Assembly: GCA_016699405.1 (NCBI GenBank)
Contig: CP064972.1
Span: 682,001-746,000, forward strand
Length of the DNA: 64,000 bases
From: Holophagales bacterium
Lineage (GTDB): Bacteria; Acidobacteriota; Thermoanaerobaculia; Multivoradales; JAGPDF01
Direction of reading: 5' to 3'
The notes beneath the pieces are model-generated. The model saw nothing but the letters and a program-made list of their open reading frames with translations. It had not been told where the DNA came from and did not search any database. The translations under genes and the position numbers were made by a program. Positions within the stretch are counted from its first letter, which is position 1, and every line of letters begins with the position of its first letter. Positions 44,379-53,128 of the stretch are shown here, piece after piece.

Positions 44379-45857
44379 TCAGGGCGATTCGGCGCTCCAG
44401 AGGAGCGTGGCGGCGACCTCGAAGCCATTGCCGAACAGCGCGTTCTCCACCGCGGCGTCGGCGCTCCGCTCGTGGGCGCCGATGTCGCAGCCGTCGCTCC
44501 CCGGCCCATCGACGACGGTATCGACGTCGAACGGGCGGAGCCGGGTGGCCGCGCTTCCCGCGTCCCGCTGGTCGCCAGGAGACCCCGGGCAGTAGCCGTG
44601 GTCGATCGCCGGCGACGGCGGGTCGAGGCGAGGTCGCAGGCTCGGCGTCGCGCCGCCATAGAGGGCCAGGGAGTTGAGGGCCGGGGCAAGGGGCGCGGCT
44701 TCGGTGCCGACGTAGTCTGCGGCGAGGTTCGGCGAGCCGGGGACGAAGCGGGTGGTGACGCCGGCGTTCGAGCCGATCAGGTTGAAGCCAAGGCTGACCG
44801 TCGCGATCTCGGGCTCTCCCGCCAGGACGGCGAAGTCAGGCAGAACGATGGCCCCGTTGTCGGCGTTGTCGGCGACGATCGAGTTGCGTAGCTCGAGGCG
44901 GCTGCAGACCGGGTTGCCGCAGCTGTCGCCGGAGAAGGCGATGCCGCCGCCATCGTCGCTCGAGCCCGTCGCATCGATGTCGGCGGTGTTGCGCGCGATC
45001 GTCGAATCGTGAACCACCGCCTCCGCGAAGGACCCGAGCGTCAAGGGGGTGTACAGAGAGAGCCCTCCGCCGCGGGCGTACGCCGAGTTCCGCGCCACGG
45101 TGCTACGAGTGAGGGTGAGCTTCGCGTTGTTGATCATCAGGCCGCCGCCGGAACCGTTGACGTGCGCCGCCACGTTGTCCGTCAGCGCCGAGCGGTCGAC
45201 CGCGAGCTCGGCGCCTGCATGCACCAGCACCCCGCCGCCCCCGGCCGGCCCGAGCGCGATGTTCCCGGAGAGCCAACAGTCGTCCAGCTCGGCGCGTGTC
45301 GCCCCGGCTACTCGGAGCGCGCCCCCTGAGTTGCTCGAGGTGTTCTCGAGGAAGACGACTCGAGCGAAGCGGCCGCTGCCGCCGTGGCCGAGGTCGACCG
45401 CGCCGCCGGACTCCGCGAGCCCGTGCGCGAGCGTCAGGTCTTCGACCCCGAGCCAGCCGTTCGGCGACACCGGCTCGAAGGCGAGCAGACGGAAGCTCCC
45501 CTGACCGTCGATGGTCAGCAGGTCCGCCCCGGGGCCGCGAAGCAGAAGGGTGTCGAGGACGAACGGAAGGCCTGCCGAGAGAGCGATCGTCGCCGGCGTA
45601 GCGACCGAAAACACGATCCGATCCGGCCCGGCTCCCGCCGGGCAGCCATGGTAGGCGGCGTCGGTGTTGGCGGCAAGGATGGCCTCGCGCAGCGTGCACT
45701 GGCCGTCGTCGACGTCGGTGTCCGCGGCGAGGGTCACCGGGATCGTCGCGCCGGCGAGCGGCGCGGCGAGCATCCCGATCAGGGCCGCCACAAGGCGGCC
45801 GATCAGTCTCGGGCGGAAGGGTCGTGGGAGCGCACTCCGGGCGAACACAGGGCTCAT
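44379..45857 (-). CDS. Secreted CSLREA-type beta-helix protein with FE-G-W tail
   Basis: A 492-residue protein. After a long signal peptide (to about residue 37) comes the CSLREA domain 'DDGQCTLREAILAANTD', then coils of a right-handed beta-helix ('GGALRVAGATRAELDDCWLS', 'RSTVARNSAYARGGGLSL'). The choice-of-anchor Q end reads 'PAIDHGYCPGSPGDQRDAG' and 'GCDIGAHE'. It closes with 'LFGNGFEVAATLLWSAESP', a variant of the shared tail. It lies convergent to the SBBP giant. Function unknown; such proteins are surface-exposed. Confidence 0.87.
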   Translation of the reverse strand: MSPVFARSALPRPFRPRLIGRLVAALIGMLAAPLAGATIPVTLAADTDVDDGQCTLREAILAANTDAAYHGCPAGAGPDRIVFSVATPATIALSAGLPFVLDTLLLRGPGADLLTIDGQGSFRLLAFEPVSPNGWLGVEDLTLAHGLAESGGAVDLGHGGSGRFARVVFLENTSSNSGGALRVAGATRAELDDCWLSGNIALGPAGGGGVLVHAGAELAVDRSALTDNVAAHVNGSGGGLMINNAKLTLTRSTVARNSAYARGGGLSLYTPLTLGSFAEAVVHDSTIARNTADIDATGSSDDGGGIAFSGDSCGNPVCSRLELRNSIVADNADNGAIVLPDFAVLAGEPEIATVSLGFNLIGSNAGVTTRFVPGSPNLAADYVGTEAAPLAPALNSLALYGGATPSLRPRLDPPSPAIDHGYCPGSPGDQRDAGSAATRLRPFDVDTVVDGPGSDGCDIGAHERSADAAVENALFGNGFEVAATLLWSAESP

Positions 45858-45939
45858 CGGGCAGATCCTCCTGCCCCGGATGGCGCCATCACGGCGCCGC
45901 AGCGGACATCGTCCCGCGCGGCGGTTGGGGGCGACGCCC

Positions 45940-47268
45940 CTAGAGCAGCTTGCTCGCCAGGTTGGCGAGCTCGGAGCGCTCGCCCTTGTCGAGGTTCACG
46001 TGGGCGTAAAGGTGCTGGCCCTGGATCCGGTCGATGAGGAAGGAGAGGCCGTTCGAGCGGGCGTCGAGGTAGGGGGTGTCGATCTGGAAGATGTCGCCGG
46101 CGAAGACCATCTTCGTCCCCTCGCCGGCGCGGGTGATGATCGTCCGCACCTCGTGCGGCGTCAGGTTCTGGGCCTCGTCGACGATGAACATGATGTTGGA
46201 GAAGCTCCGCCCGCGGATGTAGGCGAGCGGGGTGATGTGGAGCTTCTCCGACTCGACGAGCTCGTCGAGCTTCTTGAACTCGGCCGACTTCTCGTCGTAC
46301 TGATGCTTGATGACGTTGAGGTTGTCCCACAACGGCTGCATGTAGGGACTGATCTTCGACTTGATGTCGCCGGGCAGGTAGCCGATGTCGCGGTTCGACA
46401 GCGGCACGAGCGGGCGAGCGAGGTAGATCTGGCGGAAGCGCCGCCGCTGCTCGAGCGCCCCGGCGAGGGCGAGCAGGGTCTTGCCCGTTCCCGCCTTGCC
46501 GGTGAGGGTGACCAGCGGCACGTCCGGGCTCATGATGGCGTGCAGCGCGAAGGTCTGTTCGGCGTTGCGCGGCTTGATGCCGTAGGCGCTCGCCTTGAGC
46601 ACCCGCTCGAGGCGCTCGGTGGCCGGGTTGTAGCAGGCGAGCGCCGAGCTCTGGGCGCTGCGCAGGATGTAGTAGTGGTTCGCCACCGGGGCGGCGATGC
46701 CGGCGCTCTCGGCGGAGATCGCGCCGTGCTCGAAGAGGCTCTGGATCGCCGAGGCGTCGTCGAGCTCGAGCTCGGTGCGTCCGCGGTAGAGGTGCTCGAG
46801 GTCGTCGACGCCGACGCTCTCGTAGTCCTCGGCGCGCAGGTTGAGCGACCGGGCCTTGACCCTCAGGTTCATGTCCTTCGAGACCAGGATGACCTCGCGC
46901 CCCGGCTCGGCCTCGAGCAGCGCCAAGGTCGCGTTGAGGATGCGGTGGTCGTTCTTGCCGGAGCCGAAGACGCTGCGCGCGTCGAGCGTCGCCTTCTCCT
47001 CGGCGAGGACGCGGAAGCGGCCCATCTCGGAGCCGTCGAGCGGCACCCAGCGCGAGAGCATGTCGCTCTCGGAGATCTTGTCGAGCTGGCGGATGAACTC
47101 GCGCGCCTGCAGGTTGACGACGTTGTCGCCCTTCTTGAAGTGGTCGAGCTCCTCGAGCACGGTGATCGGCACCGCCACGTCGTGCTCTTCGAAGTTGTAG
47201 ATCGCCGTGGCGTCGTAGAGGATGACCGAGGTGTCGAGGACGAAGATCTTGCGCGAATCGGCGCTCAT
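45940..47268 (-). CDS. PIN-PhoH fusion ATPase (PhoH2/YlaK type)
   Basis: A 442-residue protein. Residues 1-140 are a PIN ribonuclease domain ('IFVLDTSVILYD' with the first catalytic Asp; 'TVLEELDHFKKG' with Glu/Asp). Residues 220-440 are a PhoH ATPase with Walker A 'LTGKAGTGKTLLAL' and Walker B 'IMFIVDEAQNLT'. PhoH2 proteins unwind and cut RNA. The ATG at 47268 is chosen, with GGGGTGAG in front; it lies 2 bp behind the stop of the nucleotidyltransferase gene, so both are co-translated. Confidence 0.92.
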   Translation of the reverse strand: MSADSRKIFVLDTSVILYDATAIYNFEEHDVAVPITVLEELDHFKKGDNVVNLQAREFIRQLDKISESDMLSRWVPLDGSEMGRFRVLAEEKATLDARSVFGSGKNDHRILNATLALLEAEPGREVILVSKDMNLRVKARSLNLRAEDYESVGVDDLEHLYRGRTELELDDASAIQSLFEHGAISAESAGIAAPVANHYYILRSAQSSALACYNPATERLERVLKASAYGIKPRNAEQTFALHAIMSPDVPLVTLTGKAGTGKTLLALAGALEQRRRFRQIYLARPLVPLSNRDIGYLPGDIKSKISPYMQPLWDNLNVIKHQYDEKSAEFKKLDELVESEKLHITPLAYIRGRSFSNIMFIVDEAQNLTPHEVRTIITRAGEGTKMVFAGDIFQIDTPYLDARSNGLSFLIDRIQGQHLYAHVNLDKGERSELANLASKLL

Positions 47269-47270
47269 GC

Positions 47271-47792
47271 TCACCCCTGGAGAGAAGGGTCTGCGGAATC
47301 GACCTCGAGGTCGCTCGCGGCGCCCACCGGCACGCCGAGGAGCGCGAGGTCGAGAAGGTCCTTCGGCCGCCCGGTGGCGCGCTTGTTCTTCACCAGCGCC
47401 TCCCAGGCGATGACCGGCACGTCGACGTCGGCGAGCCGCACCGTGGGATGGCCTTCCCAGCCTTCGGCGAAGGTGATCCCGGTGAGCTCGGTGTTGAGAT
47501 CGATGCGCCAGGGCGGCTCGCCCATCTGCAGCAGGGCGCCGGGCACGGCGAGGAGCGTGAGGTCGAGCTCGCCGGTCGGCAGGCCGAAGTCGGCGAGCGC
47601 CATGGCGATGCGCGCCGCGTTCTCCGGCGACGGCTCGATGAAGAGGTCGAGATCCGCCGTGGCGCGCGGCGGGCCGTAGTAGGCGTGAGCGTGCGCACCG
47701 ACGAGCAGGTAGCGCACCTCACGCGCCGCGAAGGCACGCAGCAGATCGAGGGCGTCCCTGTCCGGGAGGGGGGAGCTTTCCGGCGAGCTCAT
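47271..47792 (-). CDS. Nucleotidyltransferase-fold protein (DUF6036/AbiEii-like)
   Basis: A 173-residue protein with the minimal nucleotidyltransferase core 'YLLVGAHAHAYYGPPRATAD' followed by 'LDLFIEPSPENA' (D-x-D pair). 'PPWRIDLNTELTGITF' supplies the third carboxylate, and 'VIAWEALVKNKRATGRPKD' is the closing helix. The first glycine of the usual G-G is replaced by V-G-A. Such proteins transfer nucleotides to tRNA or proteins, often as toxins. It precedes phoH2 in one operon. Confidence 0.85.
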   Translation of the reverse strand: MSSPESSPLPDRDALDLLRAFAAREVRYLLVGAHAHAYYGPPRATADLDLFIEPSPENAARIAMALADFGLPTGELDLTLLAVPGALLQMGEPPWRIDLNTELTGITFAEGWEGHPTVRLADVDVPVIAWEALVKNKRATGRPKDLLDLALLGVPVGAASDLEVDSADPSLQG

Positions 47793-47928
47793 GGACACGG
47801 CGAGAGAGTTCGAAGACCCAGGCCACCCGCTCGGCGGGCGGCACGGTCTCCCAGAAAGCCCGGTCGCAGGTCGCGTCGTCACACGCTTCGAGAGTGGTCG
47901 CGCGCACGGTCCGGGGGCGGAGGGGCAC
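47719..47928 (-). CDS. Small protein partnered with the nucleotidyltransferase
   Basis: 69 codons from a GTG, overlapping the nucleotidyltransferase gene by 74 bp in another frame. 'DRAFWETVPPAERVAWVFEL' followed by 'SRRVHEL' resembles the short helical proteins ('yW..tPeERl') that often stand in front of DUF6036-type genes. The proline/arginine-rich end lies in the overlap. A real but small partner is plausible; ribosome-binding sequence is weak. Confidence 0.5.
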   Translation of the reverse strand: MPLRPRTVRATTLEACDDATCDRAFWETVPPAERVAWVFELSRRVHELAGKLPPPGQGRPRSAACLRGA

Positions 47929-47988
47929 GGGCTCATTCTAACGGCGCGAACCCTCCGCGATAGTGTGCTGCGCGACAGGAGCGCTCCC

Positions 47989-49257
47989 TTGCCCATCCTC
48001 CGTCGCTCGATCGTCTCCGCCGTCCTCCTCCTCGTCGCCGTCGGTGCCCGTGCCGAGGCTCCGCGCCTGCTCGGCTTCGTGCGTCTCGAAGGTCGCTCGT
48101 TCGATGCCACGCCCTCGTGGCTGGACTCCGGCTTCGGCAAGCTCGGCGGGGGCCGACGACCCACCGGGACCAGCGACCCGTCCGCCCTCGCCGAGGGACG
48201 GCTCGCTCTCGACTTCGAGCCGGCGGTCGGATGGCGACTCTTCGTCCACGGCGTGGCCCACACCGGCGACGCCGGCGCGAGCTCGGCGGGATCCGGGCTG
48301 CTCGAAGCGTTCGCCGAGCTCCACCGCGGTTTCGGCGAAGGCCACGAGCTCGCGCTGCGGGCCGGAGAGTTCTTCCTTCCCGCTTCGCGCGAGAACGTCG
48401 AGCCGCTCTGGAGCTCGCCGTACACGTTGACGCTCTCGGCGCTCAACACTTGGATCGGCGAGGAGGTGCGCCCGCTCGGGCTCGACGCCATCTGGTCGCG
48501 GACCTTCGCCGACGATCACCGCGTCGCCTTCGGCGCGACGCTCTTCGAAGGCAACGACACCGCGGGAGTGCTCCTCGCCTGGCGCGGCTTCGCGCTCCAC
48601 GATCGCCCCACCCCGTTCGCCAGGTATCTCCCGCTGCCACCCTTTCCCGGAGCGGCCGAGCGCTTCCCGAGCCAGAGCCGGCACGGCACGCAGCCGTTCC
48701 AACGCGACCTCGACGGCCGACCGGGGTTTGCCGGCCGCGCAGTCTGGTCGGCACCCGACCTCGGAGCCGGCGGGCTGCGACTCCAGGCGACCTCCTGGCG
48801 CAATCGCGGCGACCGCGCGCTGCACGGCGACGAGTACGCGTGGGACACGGGATTCGACTGGCTCGGCCTCGACGCCGGTCTGCCCGGCGGCCTTCGTCTG
48901 GTGACGGAGTGGGGCCACGGCACGAGCCGCATGGGCGCCCCTTCCGGCGTGGCGCGCGCGCAGGTCGACATCGCCTTCACGGCCTTCTATGCGCTCCTGA
49001 CGCGCGAGTGGGGACCGACGCGCTGTACGGTCCGCTACGACCGCTTCACCGTTCGCGACGAAGACCGCCTCCCGCTCGACGACAACCGCGAGCACGGCTC
49101 CGGCTGGACCGCCGCCGCGCTCGTGCGACTCGGCGAGCGCTGGCGAGTGGCCGTGGAGGTCCTCGACCTTGAGGCCGAGCGCCCCGCCGCCGCGCGGGTC
49201 GGCGCACCGGAACCTTCCGGTCGCTCGCTGCGGTCGGAGCTTCGTTTCACCTTCTGA
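47989..49257 (+). CDS. Putative outer-membrane beta-barrel (porin-like) protein
   Basis: A 422-residue protein with a signal peptide ('SIVSAVLLLVAVGARAEAP'). The mature sequence alternates short amphipathic strands, many ending with aromatic residues ('RLALDFEPAVGWRLFVHGVA', 'GLRLQATSWRNRGDRAL', 'RWRVAVEVLDLEAE'), and ends in Phe ('LRSELRFTF'), the usual signal for barrel insertion. No known porin family is recognised. The start appears to be a TTG at 47989, as no ATG fits before the signal peptide; a GTG further upstream is an alternative. Confidence 0.7.
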   Translation: MPILRRSIVSAVLLLVAVGARAEAPRLLGFVRLEGRSFDATPSWLDSGFGKLGGGRRPTGTSDPSALAEGRLALDFEPAVGWRLFVHGVAHTGDAGASSAGSGLLEAFAELHRGFGEGHELALRAGEFFLPASRENVEPLWSSPYTLTLSALNTWIGEEVRPLGLDAIWSRTFADDHRVAFGATLFEGNDTAGVLLAWRGFALHDRPTPFARYLPLPPFPGAAERFPSQSRHGTQPFQRDLDGRPGFAGRAVWSAPDLGAGGLRLQATSWRNRGDRALHGDEYAWDTGFDWLGLDAGLPGGLRLVTEWGHGTSRMGAPSGVARAQVDIAFTAFYALLTREWGPTRCTVRYDRFTVRDEDRLPLDDNREHGSGWTAAALVRLGERWRVAVEVLDLEAERPAAARVGAPEPSGRSLRSELRFTF

Positions 49258-49701
49258 TTCCAAACTCGGCGAGAGGTCATCCCGGGCGAGCACGGAAGCG
49301 GGAAGTCTGCTGAACGGGACCCACGGGGGCGCGCCCGCCCGGGTCGGCGATGTCTTCTCCTCCTCGGGACCCGTCGCTTTTCCGGCCGTCCCATCGACGG
49401 GCTCCCCGCCCAACCCCCGATGGTCGATGGGCCCCTCCGGAGATGCGCCACCCGCTCCGGAGAAGACACCTCCGACCCTGCCCCCACCGTCGCTGCTCGA
49501 GGGCTCCATCGGGCGGGGGGCCGCGGGTGGCCGGACGGAGGGCTCCCGTCCCCGCGCGCAGCACGGATCGGGAACTGCGGCCGACTCATGGAACGTTGTC
49601 CCGGGCGAGCACGGAGACGGGAAGCCGGCCGGACAGGACCCGCGGCGGGGGAGTCGTCGCGGCGACCGGTACAATGCGACCCCACCCGAGGAGACCTTCG
49701 C
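49258..49701 (+). repeat. Non-coding stretch with a ~57-bp direct repeat and a hairpin
   Basis: Two related copies share CCCGGGCGAGCACGG, GGGAAG and GGACCC: 49276-49332 and 49594-49650 (about three quarters identical). Between them CCCATCGAC and GTCGATGGG form a 9-bp stem. The repeat looks like a REP-type intergenic element. No gene is seen. Confidence 0.55.
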
Positions 49702-51027
49702 ATGCGCCGAACGCTCGCCACGCTGCTCTGTTCCGCTCCGTTCCTCCTCACCGGGAGCATTCACGCCCTCGAGCCCTCTCCGCTCGGCACCGCGATCGAC
49801 CAGCGCGCCGCCGCGGTCGAGGCACGCGTCGTCGAGTGGCGCCGCTACCTGCACGCGCACCCCGAGCTCTCCGACCAGGAGGTCGAGACCGCGGCGTTCG
49901 TCGCCGCGCGCCTCCGCGAGATGGGACTCTCGCCACGCACCGGTGTGGCGCGCCACGGCGTCGTCGCGGTGATCGCAGGGGCGCTGCCCGGCCCGGTCGT
50001 CGCGCTGCGCGCCGACATGGACGCGCTGCCGGTGAAGGAAGAGGTCGACCTCCCTTTCGCCAGCCGCGTGATCAGCAACTACGAAGGCAAGAGCGTGCCG
50101 GTGATGCACGCCTGCGGCCACGACGCCCACACCGCCATGCTGCTCGGCGTCGCCGAAGTGCTCGCCGGGCTGCGTTCGCGGCTCCCGGGCAAGGTCGTCC
50201 TCCTCTTCCAGCCTGCCGAGGAGGGCGTTCCCGCCGATCGCGCGCCGGCCGGCGCCGAGCTGATGCTGCGCGAGGGGGTCCTCGACGAGCCGAAGGTCGA
50301 GGCGATCTTCGGGTTGCACGTCTTCGCCGGCGTGCCGACCGGCGAGCTGCTCTACCGCTCCGGACCGATGCTGGCCGCGGCCGATCGTTTCGAGATCGTC
50401 GTCGAAGGCCGCCAGGCGCACGGGTCGATGCCGTGGGACAGCATCGACCCGATCGTCACCGGCAGCGAGATCGTCACCGCATTGCAGACGCTCGTCTCCC
50501 GCCGTCTCGACCTGCGGCGCGAGCCGGCCGTGGTGACGGTCGGTCAGTTCGAGTCGGGCGTGCGCAACAACATCATTCCCGACCGCGCGCGGCTCGTCGG
50601 CACGATCCGCACCTTCGACGAGGGGATGCGCACCCAGGTCCACGCCGACCTCACGCTTCTCGCGACGAACATCGCCGCCGCGCACGGCGCCACCGCCAAG
50701 GTGACGATCGAGCCCGGCTACCCCGTGACCGTGAACGACCCCGCCCTCGCGGCACGTATGCGACCGACGCTCGATCGCGTCGCCCCCGGACACGTCGGCG
50801 AGAACCTGAAGATCATGGCCGCCGAGGACTTCTCCTTCTTCGCCCGCCACGTCCCCGGCCTCTTCCTCGATCTCGGCGTCACCCCCGCCGCCGACGTCAA
50901 GGGCGCCGCGAGCAACCACTCGCCGCGCTTCTTCGTCGACGAGGCCGCCCTCCCCACTGGCGTGCGCGCCCTGGCGCACCTGGCTGCGGACTATCTCAGC
51001 GGCGCGAACGCCGCGGCGCGCAAGTAG
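49702..51027 (+). CDS. Secreted M20D-family amidohydrolase
   Basis: A 441-residue protein with a signal peptide ('LATLLCSAPFLLTGSIHA'). The M20D features are all present: 'WRRYLHAHPELSDQEVETA', 'VVALRADMDALPVKEE', 'VMHACGHDAHTAMLLG' (Cys and His metal ligands), 'LLFQPAEEG' and 'MAAEDFSFFARHVPG' near the end. The dimerisation domain begins at 'RSGPMLAAADRFEIVVEGRQ'. It probably cleaves N-acyl amino acids or hippurate-like amides in the periplasm. Confidence 0.93.
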   Translation: MRRTLATLLCSAPFLLTGSIHALEPSPLGTAIDQRAAAVEARVVEWRRYLHAHPELSDQEVETAAFVAARLREMGLSPRTGVARHGVVAVIAGALPGPVVALRADMDALPVKEEVDLPFASRVISNYEGKSVPVMHACGHDAHTAMLLGVAEVLAGLRSRLPGKVVLLFQPAEEGVPADRAPAGAELMLREGVLDEPKVEAIFGLHVFAGVPTGELLYRSGPMLAAADRFEIVVEGRQAHGSMPWDSIDPIVTGSEIVTALQTLVSRRLDLRREPAVVTVGQFESGVRNNIIPDRARLVGTIRTFDEGMRTQVHADLTLLATNIAAAHGATAKVTIEPGYPVTVNDPALAARMRPTLDRVAPGHVGENLKIMAAEDFSFFARHVPGLFLDLGVTPAADVKGAASNHSPRFFVDEAALPTGVRALAHLAADYLSGANAAARK

Positions 51028-51443
51028 CCACGGGCCGGACCGCCGCGGCCCGGCCCGGCGAGTCGCGCTGCGCAAGCGGAGCGCACCCGCCGACCGCAGC
51101 CATCCCTTCGACGGCGAGGCCGCGGGCGTCGTCGGGCAGGCGACCGAGCCGAGCGCTCCGTGGCCACAGCAGAGGCGTTGCTTCGGCTCCCGGGCGATCC
51201 CGCTGAAGACGGCGACCGCTCGGAGATCGATCCGGCGTTGAAAAGCGTTGTTCGCTTCGCCGCGCCGTGCGCGTTTGGATGATCGAGCGCTTCTTCTGAC
51301 CGCTACTCGAGAAGCGTGGCCCCCGCACCCACCCGGAGGGCCACGACGCCGCGGGTGTTCCCGGCGTTCAGCTCACCGCTCTCGGCTTCGGCCGAGCCGA
51401 TCTCGACACGGCTTCCCGCCAGGAATCCGCGGAGGTGCTCGCC
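51028..51443. other. Non-coding stretch
   Basis: About 415 bp. CGGAGGTGCTCGCC at its end is the ribosome-binding site of the next gene. No other signal is found. Confidence 0.5.
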
Positions 51444-52844
51444 ATGGTTCCTCGTCTGTTCTGCTTCGGCCGCCGCTCGTCGGCCGCCCTCGCCCTCTTT
51501 GCCATCGGACTGATCGCGGCGGCGACCGACGTCACAGCCGATGGATCGCTCGACCCCGCCTTCCAGAGCGCGGGCCGCTACAGTCTGACGCTGTCGAACG
51601 ACCCCGAGGAGTTTCTGGTCGGCGGGATCGGTCATGCCGCCGCACCGGAGCGGACCTTCATCGCCTACTCCTACTCGTTGGCCGGCGACGATTTCGACAT
51701 CTTCTTGCGCTCCGTTCCAGACTCCGGACCGGGCGTCGAGTGCCCGATCCCGCCGCTCGACGGCGCCAGCCCGTACAACGAATTCGTCACCGACCTCGCC
51801 ATGGGACCGGGCGGCAAGCCGACGATCGTGGGCTACCGCGATGGCCCGCTCGGCAACGCGGAGTACCAGGGCCTCGTTCTCCGCTACCTGCCGGACTGCA
51901 CCCCCGACCCGACCTGGAACGGCGGCGCGCCGCTCATTCTCGATTTCGCTCAGCCGGTCACACCGGCGGCGGTCGCCTACCAGTCGGACGGCAAGGTGGT
52001 CGTCCTGTCGACCTACGGCAGCGGGAACGGGCGCGACCTCCTGGTGCAGCGCTTCACGGCGGCGGGCGTCCTCGATCCGACGTTCGCTGGCGGTGGCGGG
52101 GTGCTGTTCGACCCGCCGTTCGGAGGAGTCGGCCAGCCGGATTGGGCCGACGATCTCGCGATCGATCTCCAGGATCGCATCCTCGTTTCCGGCCGCCGGT
52201 TCGATGCTCTGACCGGCACGCCCACCATCTCGCGCTTCCTCGCTGGCGGAGCTCTCGATCTCGGCTTTCATCTCACGGGCTTCACTGCCCTTCCAGACGC
52301 CTACCCGAAGGGAAGCACCCAACTGGCGACGTTCGCGGACGGAAGCGTCCTGGCGGGCTTCGGACGACAACAGGCCGCAGCGGCCTTCGATTTCTACTTT
52401 CGGCGCATGCTGCCCGACGGGTTCAACGATCCGGACTTCGGCGTCAACGGCGAAACCGCGATGAGCCTGGGTGACGTGGCCGCCGAGAAGCACCTCACCG
52501 CAATGCAGGTGCTCGGTGATCGCACCGTTCTGCTGGTCGGAAGCATGGCGGCGCCCAACCGGTCGCACACCGACCTTCTGGTGGCACGCGTCCTCCCGAC
52601 CGGAATCGACCCGCTCGATCCGAGCTTCGGCACGGGGGGATCGCTCCTCGTGCCGTTCGATCTCGGCTCCACGGACGCTCAGCGGGACGACCTCGGTCAG
52701 AGGGCGGCGTTCATCGGGGACGGACGCCTGCTCGTCGGCGGCGTCGCCGAGAACGACCAAGGCACCGCGCTCGCGGCGATCCGCCTCAAGCTCAACAGGA
52801 TCTTCTCCGATGCGTTCGAGAGCGGCTCGACCGACGCCTGGTGA
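51444..52844 (+). CDS. Secreted delta-60 repeat (DUF5122) protein with FE-G-W tail
   Basis: A 466-residue protein. The signal peptide 'RSSAALALFAIGLIAAATDV' is followed by 'DGSLDPAFQSAGRYSLTLSN', the first of several delta-60 repeats ('AYQSDGKVVVLSTYGSGNGR', 'RFTAAGVLDPTFAGGGGV', 'DLQDRILVSGRRFD'). These form a propeller-like fold. It ends exactly with 'RIFSDAFESGSTDAW', the shared tail with Trp as last residue. The ATG at 51444 has GGAGG 9 bp upstream. Surface-exposed; role unknown. Confidence 0.87.
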   Translation: MVPRLFCFGRRSSAALALFAIGLIAAATDVTADGSLDPAFQSAGRYSLTLSNDPEEFLVGGIGHAAAPERTFIAYSYSLAGDDFDIFLRSVPDSGPGVECPIPPLDGASPYNEFVTDLAMGPGGKPTIVGYRDGPLGNAEYQGLVLRYLPDCTPDPTWNGGAPLILDFAQPVTPAAVAYQSDGKVVVLSTYGSGNGRDLLVQRFTAAGVLDPTFAGGGGVLFDPPFGGVGQPDWADDLAIDLQDRILVSGRRFDALTGTPTISRFLAGGALDLGFHLTGFTALPDAYPKGSTQLATFADGSVLAGFGRQQAAAAFDFYFRRMLPDGFNDPDFGVNGETAMSLGDVAAEKHLTAMQVLGDRTVLLVGSMAAPNRSHTDLLVARVLPTGIDPLDPSFGTGGSLLVPFDLGSTDAQRDDLGQRAAFIGDGRLLVGGVAENDQGTALAAIRLKLNRIFSDAFESGSTDAW

Positions 52845-53128
52845 GATCTTCCGGCCGCTCGAGGCGATCGCGCGTCGACCGGCAACGGCGGATACCGCGG
52901 GAAGGTGTCGTTGCTGAACAGAAGGTCGAAACTGTCTTCGGCTTGCACGCCTTCTCCAGCGCCCGCAATATTTGCGCTGCCGGCGGCCTCGCCGGCGCGA
53001 AGGAGGCACGACCGGTACCGCACGAGGGACGGGGTCGCGGATCCGTTCTCGAGGATCGGTCGCGCGCTCCGACACGATCGGGAGGAGAATGACCTCGCGG
53101 CAGCCGTCGCTGCCCGGAGGTCTTCGCG

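Noticed and set aside
38846..44689. Minus-strand open reading frame of nearly 2000 codons
   Set aside because: It is the mirror of the SBBP/Calx-beta gene, whose codon usage keeps the antisense frame open. Composition is arginine/glycine/valine-rich with the same 113-residue period and no domain.
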